Shown here piece by piece: positions 51,101-63,100 of a DNA stretch of 64,000 bases. Location: contig CATMVA010000002.1 in assembly GCA_950075865.1 (NCBI GenBank), forward strand, positions 75,598 to 139,597, read 5' to 3'. The translations under genes and the position numbers were made by a program. Each line of letters begins with the position of its first letter. The first letter of the stretch is position 1. The notes beneath the pieces were generated by a model. It was not told the DNA's origin. It worked only from the letters and a program-made list of their open reading frames with translations, and did no database searches. The stretch comes from an uncultured Oscillospiraceae bacterium (lineage in GTDB: Bacteria; Bacillota; Clostridia; Oscillospirales; Oscillospiraceae).

Positions 51101-54100
51101 CCTCCCCTGTCACCGGGTTGGAGATAGGCTCATAGTTGCTCCCGGTGCTCTCGGCCTCCCGGCCCAGCTGGCTGCTGGAGTTTTCGCCGAAGGTCCACAG
51201 AGTTCCATCCTTGCGGATGATAGCGGTGGTATTGCCGCCGGCCGCGATCTGCCAGGCGTTGTCCACCGTCACCTGCACGGGCGCCACCTTCTGGGTCATG
51301 TTGGCCCAGACGGTCCCGGAGGCGTTCAGCGCCTTGCCCACATTGGTGGTGGGCCGGCCGTTGCCCAGCTGGCCGTAGCTGTTGTCGCCCCAAGCGTACA
51401 CAGTTCCGTAGCGGTCCATGGCCACAATGTGGGCGTCGCCGGCCGCCACCGCCACGATATCCCGCAGGTAGGCGGAGGATTCAGCGGTGGAGGTGGTGAT
51501 GATAGCCCCGTCCACATAGCCACCGGCCTCGGTTCCCTCGGGGTGCTCGTTGACATTGCCGGAAGTCCAGGTGTAGTTGTAGTTCAGGTTGGCCTTGCCG
51601 GCGTACACCCGGGTGGGCAGCTCGATACTGGCCCGCTGCTCGTGAGCGTAGTCGATATGGCCGTTCATGTCCACATAGTTGCTGTAGCCCGGCGGCGGGG
51701 AAGCCAGATAGTGCTTCAGCTCGTCCTCGCTGTCGGTCCGGTTGATACCCAGCACGCCACGGGTGTTCTTGCCGAAGGTGTAGACAAAGCCGTTCTTGTC
51801 CACACACACCGAGAACCGGTCGCCGGCGGCGATGTCCACGATCTCGTGGAGATACTCACAACTGGTCAGAGTGCCCGTGACGCCGCCCTCCGTGCAGCTG
51901 TCGCCCACATTGCCGGTGGTGTAGAGCTTGCCGCAAGCGTCGCAGACCAGGGCGCCGGACTGCTCGCCCAGGCGGACCCTGACGGGCTGATAAGCGGTAG
52001 TCTTGGTCCTGCCGTCGCCCAGCTGGCCGAACTCGTCGCTGCCCCAGGCGTAGACATAGCCGTCCTTACTGAGGGCCAGCATGTGGTCGGTACCCACAGC
52101 AATCTTGATAATGCCATCCAGATAGTTCTCCCCGTCCTCAGCCAGGACCTGAGCGGGCACATCGCTGAAGCTCTGGGCGGTGCCGGGCAGGTAATCGTTC
52201 ATGCCGGTGCCGTCCAGCCGGTTCCGGCCCACGCCGGTACCCAGCTGACCGTTCTCGTTGCTGCCCCAAGTCCAGACGGTGCCGTCGGACATGAGGGCGG
52301 CCGAGAAGCTCTTGCCGGCGGCCACCATGGGCGTAGCTACCACCGAGGTATCAGCCTTGGCGGCGTTGCCGGCGGTGAAGGTGTCCACGATCTTCTCGTC
52401 GTCGGTATGGCGGTGCTCCATCTGAATGCGCTTCCACACCTGGCCCAGACGGTCGTTGATGGTGATGACCGACTCACGGTAGCGCTCGTCGGAGGTACCC
52501 TGGTAGACGATCCAGTCCTCCTTGGTCACGAAGTCGGCGTTGGCCGAGGTCAGGGTGATATCCTCCACTTTGCTGGTGGAGTTAGAGCTGCTGTAAAGCA
52601 GGTTGGTATAGAAGTGGTCGTGACGGTAGACCGTGTTCTTATCCACCACGAAGATCTGGTCCCCTGTCAGGGTCAGCTTGCTGGGCAGCGGGTTTTCAGC
52701 GTCAAAGTGGTATTTATCATCCACAATGACCACGTCCTCCATATCGGGAACCATGACAGCGGACATGGAGAAGATGGCGGGGGCGAAAAGCTCGGCCAGG
52801 ATCTGGCTGCTCTCCTCCTTATTGGCGCCGTTCACCAGCTGGTCAAAGCTGAACATGCTCAGCAGCTGAACAGTCATCTCGGCCGCGGTTTCGGGCTCCT
52901 CAGCCAGGATCTCCTGGATCTCCTCCGCCAGTCTGATGAAAGCATAGGAGAGCTCCAGGTTGGAGTCAGCGCCCACGGGCACAGGCGTCAGGGCCCGCTC
53001 GCCGCTGACATTGCTGCCCATCTGCCAGGCAGCGTTGGAGCCGGTGGCATAGATGCCGCCCTGAGCGGTGAGGAACAGGGAGAAGTCGGGACCGCCGGCC
53101 ACCACGCCCTTGTAGTCGCTGGCTCTGTTGCTCATGGCGTTGCCGCCAATGTACATCGCGCCCAAATTGGTCCGCTCCTGGGCGGTGTAGGAGTTGTAGA
53201 CAGTGCCGTCGCCCAGCTGGCCGCTGGTGTTCCGGCCCCAGATATAGGCTCTGCCCTCCACCGTGACCGCCATGCCGTGGTAAGCGCCGGCGGCGATGTA
53301 AGCTACGCCGGTCAGCTCGGTCATGTCGTCCTTCTTCACGGTCCCGGCTACGGTGCCGTCGGCAGCCACGCCCCGGCCAAGCTGGCCGTAGCTGTTGCCG
53401 CCCATGCTGTACACCTTGCCGTCACTGCCCAGAGCCAGGGTGAAGTCGTTGCCCGCGGCCACGGCCCGGAAGTCAACACCGGGCACCGAGAAGCCGGAGA
53501 CATTGCCATTCGCCAGGTAGGCGATCCGGCTGCCGTCGGGGCTGATGGACATATCCTGAGCATAGGTGGACGTGGCGCTCCAGCCCGAGCCGGAGGGCGT
53601 GTAGACCTGACCGCCCGAAATCAGGCGATAGGCGCTGCCGCCGGCGTAAACCGTGCTGCCCTCGCCCATGGCCTCGCCGAAGGGTCTGGCGTAAGCCACT
53701 GTGTTGCCCTGGCCGTCATTGACGTGGTAGGGGGCGCCCCAGCGGTAGGCCTGGCCTTCGCTGTCCACCGCGATGCCGAAGTTGCTGCCGGCGGCGATGG
53801 AGACGATATTGCGCAGGAAATAATGGTTCCGGTAGCTGTCCTCCAAGGAGACCTGGACGGGCACCATCTGCTTGCCGCCGATGACGCCGTTGCCCAGCTG
53901 GCCCTGGCTGTTGTCGCCCCAGGCCCAGACCGTGCCATTACCCTTCAGGGCCACGGCGAAGCCGTCGCCCGCCACCAGCATGGGCTGGGTGAAGGTATAG
54001 GTCTCGGGCGTATCGCCGGCGTTGGGCTGCTCGTCGTAAGGCTTGATGGTCAGAGTGACCTTGCGGAAAGCGCCGCTCTTCCGGTCGGTGACCGTGATAA

Positions 54101-57100
54101 CGGCCACGCCCACAGCGTCCTTCAGCGGGGTGATGCGGAACTCATTGTCGCTGATCTTGGTGATCTCCACCAGCCAGCTGTCGGTGGTGACCGCAATGTC
54201 CATCTCGGTCACGGCGCCGCCGGCGTTGAAGACATTTATGCTGTTGGCGGTCATCACGTTGATGCCCGAGAGGGTCAGACTGCCGTTGTTGTAAAGGTCC
54301 ACAGCGGCGGCGTCGGTGGTGTTGCCCACGTTCATGTGGAGCTGGGCGGCGGTAGCGCCGGCCAGATTCACCTGAGCGGGTATGCTGACGCCGGACACCT
54401 GGGTGCTCTGACCCAGCTGTCCCTCCCGGTTGCTGCCGGCAGCCAGAATGAAGCCGTCGTTGCGGATCATAACGGTGTGGTCCTCGCCGCCCGCAATGGC
54501 CCGGATGTCGTCGGCGTAAACGTTGGGCATGGCCACCGTCTTGTTGGCCTGGGCTCCGTCGGCCAGCTGGCCGTTGGCGTTGCCGCCCCAGGCGTAGACC
54601 TTGCCCTCAGCGGTGATAGCGAAGGAACTGTCGGCGCCGGCCGCAATGGAGGTCACCTTATCCAGGGGCCTGGTCACCACGTTCTCGGTGGTCAGGACCA
54701 GAGTGGGATAGTAGTGGTCCATCTCGTCGCCGGTACCCAGACGGCCATAGTAGTTGTAGCCCATGGCCCAGACATTACCGTCCTCAGTGAGGAGCAGGGT
54801 GTGGGCGTCGCCGGCCGCGATATCCACCACCCGGTGGTCGTGGCTGAAGGCGTAGAGCTCCTCGGCCAGGACCTCGCGGACGTAGTAGTCGGTGCGGTGG
54901 TCGCCGGTGTCGCCCCGGCCCAGCTGACCATAGTCGTTGTCGCCCCAGGTGTACACGGCTCCGCCGTAAGTAAGGGCCACAGCGTGGCGGCCGCCCGCGG
55001 CGATCTTCAGCACGTTGTCCAGCTTATAGGGGGTGTTGATGGCAGACTTCTGGAAGCCCAGCTGCTCGTCGCTGCTGGAGTAGCCCTGGACCTGGACGGG
55101 AGAGGGCACGTCCGCGGTACCGGACACGCCCACCTGGCCGTACTCGTTGTTGCCCCAGGCCCACACCTGGCCGTTGTTGTCAATGGCCAGGCTGAAGGCG
55201 TCGCCGGCCGCCACGGTGCGCAGGTTGCCGAAGCGGACCCCCTCGGTCAGCTCGGTGAGGTGCCCGCCGCAGACCGTGATGGCAGCCTCCGTGTCACCCT
55301 CACCAGGCACCATGGTCTCCTTGGTGCAGCGACCACTCTCAGGCATGGTAGTGTAGCTCTCGCCGCAAACGTCGCAGACATAGCCGGCCACGTTGGTGCC
55401 GATGACCACCCGCTGGGGCAGGGACACGCTGTCGGTGTCACCGGTGCCCAGTTGGCCGTCCTCGTTGTAGCCCCAGACCCACAGGTAGCCCCTGTCGTCC
55501 ACCGCCAGGGCGTGGAACTGACCGGCGGCGATGGCCTTGATCCTGGGCACGTAACCCAGGTTATCCTCCTCAAAGAGCACCTGGCCGGGCTCATAGGTGC
55601 GGTCGCTGAACAGCTCCCGGCCCAGCATACCGTTGGCGCCATCGCCCCAGCTCCAGACTGTCCCGTCAGCCTTCAGGGCCAGGGTGAAGCCATCGCCGGC
55701 GGCCACTACGGGAGCGTAGTGGTTGCCCGCCTCGGCGTCACTGCTCCGGTCGGAGAGCACATGGATGGTCAGGATGCCGATGGTCTCCACCCGCTCGGTG
55801 GCCCGGTTGTTCCGGCGCACCAGGATGGTAGAGGTGCCGGTGGCGCCCTCGTGCGGCGTCACCACGCCCTCGGCGGACACAGCCACCACAGCGTCGGAAC
55901 GCACCAGGGTGCCGTCGGCGTCGAGGATGTAGTATTCCAGATCCTTCTCCTCCACCGTCTGCTCGGTGGGATAGAGGGTCACGGTAAAGCTCTCGGGCAC
56001 GGTGATGGTCTTGCTGTTACCCACATTCAGATCCAAGGTAGTTCCGGGCTTGTTGTCCATCACAAAGCTGGTGGTCTTGTCGCTGAGCCGGATGGCGGGC
56101 AGGTGGGCCACCGCCCGGACGGGCAGCTCCTTGGCGCTCTCGTTGGGCCGGGCGCCGGCGACAAGCTCGGCGTCGCCGTCCTTGTCACCCAGCTGGCCAT
56201 AGTCGTCCTGGCCATAGCCGTAGACCGAGCCCTCGTAGGTGACGAACATCATGTGGTCGTTGCTGGCCGTGACCCCGATGGCCTTGACCATGGGATCGGT
56301 CTCCTCCACGGGATCGGTCAGAGTGGAGATCATACCGGCAGCCTCGCCGGCGGCCACCCTCACCAGGTCAGCGCCGTCCACATCCAACTGGGCGTAGACC
56401 CCGCCGTCGGTATCCAGCAGCGCCAGGGCCTGCGCCCGGGCGGCGATCTGGTAGATAGTGGCGTCCTCGTCCATGCCGTCCACGTCCAGCTTCTCAGCCA
56501 GCCGCTTGTCAGCGCCCTGATAGCTGCCCCAGACCCAGACCTGATTCTCGTCGTCCAGTGCCAGGGAGAAGTTGGCGCCGGCGGCGATCTCCAGCACATT
56601 GGTCAGGGCCTCGGTCTCACTGATCATGACCTTCTCGGGCCGGTTGGCGTTGGGATCCAGGGCGTAGGTCTTACCGTTACCCAGCTGGCCCAGGCTGTTG
56701 TCGCCCAGAGTCCAGACCGTGCCGTCCCGGCGCAGGATGGTGGTGTGATCCTCGCCCAGCGCCACATCCAGTACGCCGCTGAAGCGGACCTGCTCACCGG
56801 TGAGGAAGTTGCCCTTGTTCATCTTATCCCGGCCATTCCGGCCGTCGGCGGTGGAGCCCCACATATAAAGGCTGCCGTCCTTGGTCACCGCGGCGGCATG
56901 GCTTCCCTTGGCCGCGATCTTCTCAACACTGTTGATGTAGGACTCGATATGCTCGTTGCTCTTCACGTCGCTGCCCAGAGACTTGGGCGTGGCCGAGAAG
57001 GTAGTCAGCCGCTGGAGCACCTGCTCGGGGGTGCCCAGCTTGTGGTCGGTCCGGGTGTCGTTGCCCAGCTGGCCGTCGGCATTGTAGCCCCAGGCCCACA

Positions 57101-60100
57101 CATCGCTGGTGTGGGTCACGGTCTGGGTCACGTCGTCCACCGTCTCGACTTCCTTCAGGATCAGCATGAACCGGTCGCCCATGGCGATCTGGGTCACGCC
57201 GGTGAGGAACCCGGTGGGATCGTTCTCATCCCGCACCTGAGTGGGCACGTTGATGGTGGTCTGGTCGTAGTCGCTGCCGCTGGCCAGGAAGTCCAGAGCC
57301 CTGCCCTGCTGGCCGGTCAGCGCGTTGTGGCCCCAGGTCCACACCGTGCCGTCGGCCCGGAGGGCGGCGGTGAACGCCTCGCCGGCGATGACCACCGGCA
57401 TGGCGATAGCGCTCACATGGTTGCCCGCCATGGCATACTCGGTACCCATGTCGGCCTTGCCGAAGCCCACGGTGATCCGCGCCATCTCCTGCACGGCAGT
57501 CCCGTCCACGGTGGGCAACTCCACAATGATGTCCAGCTTCATGCCGGCCACCGCCACGTTCCAGTCGATATTGGCCGTGGCAAAGGCGGGTACGCCGTTG
57601 GCGTCGTTCTCGATAGTGAACCCGGTGATGGCGTTGGGATTGCTGGAACGGAAGCGCAGCCGCTTCTTCTGGTCGTCGGTCAGGCTGGCCCAGGCGGCCT
57701 GGATCAGCACGTTGAAGTCGTCGATCTTCTCGATGACGATCTCGTTGATATCGATACGCACAGTCTCCCGGTTGGCCTCGTTATCCACCTTCAGAAGAAT
57801 GTCGTAAGGCGCCTCGTAGGTCCGGTTCAGGATGGAGGTGGCGTCCACGATCACGTCCACCTTATTGAGCCGCAGCACGCTGGTGCTCTCCATACCGAAG
57901 CCCACCTGCTTGGGCTTCACGGTATTGGGCAGCTCATCCACATCGTAGCCCGAACCCAGCTGGCCTTGGGCGTTGTCGCCCCAGCTCCACACGGTACCGT
58001 CGGCTTTGATGGTCACCAGCGCCGTGTCAGTGAGAGCCAGGTCGTAGGAGTTCCAGGGCAGCAGCTCCTCGATGCTGCCAGGCACCACACCGGTGCGCTC
58101 GTAGCCGCTGTTGGGCGTGATCACAAAGCCGTTCGTCGCGGTGACCGTAATGGGCACGCGTCCGCCGCTTGCGTTCCGGCCGTAAAGGGTGCCGTACTGA
58201 TAGGTGGTGCCGCTGCTGCTCATGGCGGCGGACAGAGCACCGTTGGTGGCCACCTGAACGATCTTCTCATCCTTGTCCGCCACAGGCACATCCACCTCCA
58301 CCGGCCGCCTGACAAAGGTGTCGGTCACAGCCGGGGAAACTTCCTTGTTGGTGTTGTCGCCGAAGGCGAAGACCCGGTCCCGCTTCCCGTCGGCGTCAGC
58401 GTGAGTCGAAATGGTCACGATCTGATCCGCCAGGTTGCCGGCGTTCAGCTCCACCACCTGGTCCAGATACTTGCCGATGTAGTTGTCGTCCGTCTCCTCG
58501 GCCTCGGCCCGCAGGACCAGCATGGGCGTACGCTGGTAATAGCTGGCCCAGCTGGTGCCGCTGTACTGATTGTTGGCAGTCATATAGTAGAGCCACCGGC
58601 TGCCGCCCTTGTCGCTGCCGTCATAGCCCCGCTCCTGGTTGGTGTTGACCCGGTCGGTGTCGCCCAGGTCATAGCTCCAGCTCCGGGAGGTCTCATTGTA
58701 CACCGCGCCCCAGGTCATGACCTGGCCGCTGGCCAGCAGAGCGGCCGAGAAGCCCCGTCCGGCGGCGATCTGGATCACGCCGGTCAGATACTGCTCCTTG
58801 GCGTTGGCCTGGTTGTTCACCAGGCTGTCCCTCTCCACCTGGACCGGAGTGGAGTAGTAACTGCTCCGGTACCGGGTACCCAACTGCGAGGTGCTGTTGT
58901 TGCCCCAGGACCACACGTTGCCGTAGGCGTCCAGGGCCAGAGCGTGGTCATAGCCGGCGGCGATGGCCACGATGTCGTGGAGATAGGTCTCGCCCAGCTC
59001 GTTGGTCTCACTGGCGGCCTGGGTGCCCCGGAGCACCCGTACCGGGAAGAACTCATGATGGTCATGAGCCTTCCAGGCGGTGGGATTGCCGTAGCGGTCC
59101 CAGGCGATGGCCTCCCACCAGGGCGTCTTGTTCTGACCCAGGATGCCGTTGCCGTTGTAGCCCCACATCCACACGGTGCCGTCGGCGCCCAGGGCCATGG
59201 CGTAGTTGCTGCCCGCGGCGATATCCACGATATCGGTCAGGTAGCCCATACCGCCCTCGCCCCGGAGCTGCACGGGGGAGATCTCATAGTTGTTGGGGGT
59301 CTTGTTGGCGCCATAGCTGCCATAGCCCACGCTCACATCGGAATCGGTGTAGTTGTAGTTGCCGTCAGCCATCTGGCCCCAGCGGTTGTCGCCCCAGCCC
59401 CAGACCGTGCCGTCGGCCTTCAGGGCCAGGGCAAAGCCCACCCCGTCGGTGCTGGTTCCATAAGCCACCTTGGGAGAGGTGGTCCGGACCACCTGGGCCC
59501 CGTCCACCACGGGGATGACCTCCAGGCGGAAGACACGGGTAGTGTCGGTGGGAATGTGCCGCACCAAAATGGTCACGGTGCCAAAGGCCCGGCCATCGGC
59601 CGCCTTCACCAGGAACTGCCCATTGGCAGTATCCTTCTCTACCGTGGCGATGGTGGGATTGGAGGAAAGGATCTCAAAGTCATCCATGGTCCGCTGGTCC
59701 ACGCCCAGCTTTTCATAGCTGTCGTTGGGCACGCCGTAGGGCCGCACCTTGGTGGAGAAACCGGGGATCAGGAACCGCTCCAGGCTGTCCAGAGAGATGG
59801 CCACGGTGTCGCCCTCGGTCGCCACCAGCTTGCCCTCGTTGTCCAGCCGGGCAGTGGTGCCGTTGATTCTGACCGTGCTACCGCCAAGGCCGTTCTCCAC
59901 ATCCTGGAGAACCGTCTTTGTCTGTGTTCCGGTGACGGACAGCTGGCCCAGATACAGGGAGTTCTGGTCCTCGGCGCCCACCCGGACGGGGGTCTCAGCG
60001 CTGAGCAGCTTGAAGTTGCCCATGTTGCCGCCCCGGGCGGCGAACTCGCTGTCGGTGCCGCCGATGGCTCTGGCGGTGGTGGTGCCCACGCTCCAGACGC

Positions 60101-63100
60101 TGCCGTCGGTGCGGATCATGGTGGTCCGCTCCCCGGTCAGGGCCATGGTCACCGCCATGCTGAAGGCCTCTTCCCCGCCCATATGGCTGGTGATGGCGGT
60201 GGAATACTGCTCCACCGTGCCGGCGGTGCCGTCATAGTTCCGGCTCTCGCCCTGAGCCATGACGGTGTACTCGTCGGTGTCCACCGTGGTCCCGGTGGTC
60301 ACGCCGGTGCTGAACTGGCTCACCGTCTGGTTGGCGGCGCCCCAGCTGTAGATCTGGCCCTTGTCGTCGATGATAGCCGAAGCGTCGTCGCCGGCCGCCA
60401 TGGACATGATTTGGATGTCGTCGAAGGCGGACAGCCGCATGGGCTCGTTCACGATGGCGATGCCGAAGGCCGGCGTAGTCTCGGTCCCCTCCACATACTT
60501 CTGGGACTGGATCAGCTGTCCGCTGGTGTTGTCGCCCCAGCCGTAGAGATGGTTGCTGCCATCGAGAGCCAGGAAGTGGTCGTCGCCGGCCGCGATGTCC
60601 ACGATACCCTGGAGATAGTGGGTGCCGTTCTTCTGTTCGCCGTGGAGCACCTGGGTGGGATAGATCCGGCTGACGGTGGTGCCGTCGCCCAGCTGTCCCT
60701 TGTCGTTCCGGCCCCAGGCATAGACCGTGCCGTCGGCCAGCAGGGCGGCCACGGCGGTATCCGCGGTGGCCAGCTTCACCACCCGTGCGGTGCGGTTGGG
60801 GGTGGCGGTGGCGGCGGTGGCGTTGATGGCGTTGGAGCCCAGAACGGTGGCCGCCTGGCCGCTGGTGTCGCCCAGGTGGTCGGTGCCGCCGGGGCCAAGG
60901 ACCATGGTGGGCACGGTGGCGTACAGGCTGCCCGTATTGGTCCAGTCCACACCGTCATAGCGGTACACGCCGTCGCCCGCGCGCATAAATTCGGGGTTGA
61001 GAAGCTTCCGGCTGGCGATGTAGGAAGTGTTGCTGGAGTAGGAGCCCTGGTACCACCAGCTGTTATAGGCGGTCGTCATATGACCGGTGATGAAGTCCAG
61101 CCGGTCGGTATATTCCACGCCGCTCTGGATATCGCTGCTGGAGCTATAGTAGCCACCGTTGTTGCCCCAATAGTACACGTTGCCGTCCCCGGACAGGGCC
61201 ACGGCGTAGTCCCGGCCCGCGGCCAGGGAGACCGCGTTGCTGATATTGCTGACCTTTGTGGGGAAGTAGGAACCGGCGTCATTGATGCTGTAGCTCGTAA
61301 AGCCATACCCATCATGGTCATGGCAACATACATACACGTTGTTATAGGTCCCGTTGCCCAGCTCGCCGTGCTCGTTGTAGCCCCAGGCGTACACATTGCC
61401 GTCCTTGTCCATGGCATAGCTGGTGAAATCGCTGGCGGCGATGGCCACGATGTCGTGGAGGTATCCGCCGGCGGCGCCGCTGGCGCCCGAATACCAGGTG
61501 GTGCTGTCCTCGCTGCTGATGGCCCCGTGGCCGGACCGGACGCCGCTGCCCTGCGCGCCCGACACCACCTGCTGGGGTGCCGCGTAGCTCCGCTGGACAC
61601 TGTAGCCCTGCTGGTCATAGGCCCGGGTGGCGAAGTTGTAGTGGCAGGTGTCGTCCCAAACATGGCTGTGGGTCTCGTAGATCTTCACCCGGGTATTCCA
61701 GCTGTCGGCGATGCCCAGCTGTCCATACTCGTTGGAGCCCCAGGCCCACACGGTGCCGTCCTCCTTCAGGACCAGGGTGTGGTTCTTGCCCGAGACCACC
61801 ATGGGCGTGGTCACCGTGGTCCGACCGCCATCCTTGTCCACGAAGGTGGCCCGGATGTTGACCTGGAGGTCGGCCTCGGCCACCACATAGAAGGAACCCG
61901 CCACCACGCTGCCGTCAGCGTTCTTCTCGGGAGCCCAGACCTGGAAGCGGATCACGGCGGTGCCATAGTTCCGCTTGTAGCTGCCGTCGTCGTTCCTGGC
62001 CGCCTCGATGGTGAAGCTGCCGTTGCCGTTGTCGCTGACCGAAGCGATATTGGTATTCATGGAGGTGGCGGTCACATAGCCGCCATTGGCGGTATCCACC
62101 GAGCGCAGCCAGTTGCGCGGAATGATGGCGGTGCCCGTGTTCTCCACCCAGCTGTTGATATTCAGGGTCAGCTTCTGGCCCTCGGTCATGCGGATACGCC
62201 AGGCCGCGGTATCCACATCGCTCCAGTCCACAAAGCTCAGGTCGGTGCCCAGCACGTCGCCCGAGGCCCCAGCTGTACCGTACCTGCCGCCGTTCAGGAT
62301 CTCGGCGAGGGTGTAAAGGGCCGTCGGCACGGCAGGCGTCGTGTCGCTGGTATCGCCGGTGTCCCCGGTGTCGCCCTCAGTGCCCTCTCCGGGCTCCTCA
62401 GGCTGGGTCATGGGTCCAACGGTCACCACAGTGCCGTCGGCGTTAGTCAGCTCTGCGCTGTCGATCCAGGCGTAGCTCTGATACCGGTAACCGGCCATCA
62501 CGGGGGTGGATGCCGTCACATTGTTGTTCTGATAGCCCGAGGTCTGGGTCACCATACCCAGCTGGCCATAGGTATCGTCGCCCCAGGCCAGCACGTAGCC
62601 GTACTCCTGGCGGGCGTCCTTGGAGGTCAGGTTGCCCACGTTCAGCAGAGCGGCGGCATGGGTGTAGCCGGCCGTAATGATCTTCACGTCGGTGAGATAG
62701 CCGCTCGTCTCGGTCTGCTTGTAGCCCGAGGTGATGTCCTTGTCGGGAGCGGTGCTGGTGGTGCCGTCCCAATCGGGATCGGCGGTCTCACCCGCCTTCA
62801 CGAAGATGGGCAGGGTGTGCTTATCCTGGTCCACCGTGCCCTCACCCAGCTGGCCGAAGTGGTTCCGGCCCCAGGACAGGACCCGCTGGTCGCTGGTGAT
62901 GGCCAGGGTGTAGCCCTCGCCGGCCTCCACCCGCTCCAGGGTAGGCATCTGGTGGTTGGTGTTCTCCATATCGCCCAGGTTCACATCGGGGCTGGTGGAT
63001 TCCTTCACCCGCATGGGCATCAGGGCCCGCTCCAGGGTGCCGTTACCGATGCCCAGCTGGCCATAGGCGTTGGAACCCCAGGCGTAGATCTCCTGCTTGT

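Larger units (their letters stand above)
50640..52349 (-). other. RCC1 propeller 7
   Basis: Cores at 52,240-52,275 (WGSNENGQLG, entry), 52,015-52,050 (WGSDEFGQLG), 51,750-51,780 (FGKNTRGVLG), 51,365-51,395 (WGDNSYGQLG), 51,165-51,195 (FGENSSSQLG), 50,950-50,975 (WGKDASVDS) and 50,680-50,715 (WGSNSEYQLG). Two zinc-ribbon-like knuckles are inserted, one between blades 2 and 3 and one between 6 and 7. Confidence 0.88.
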
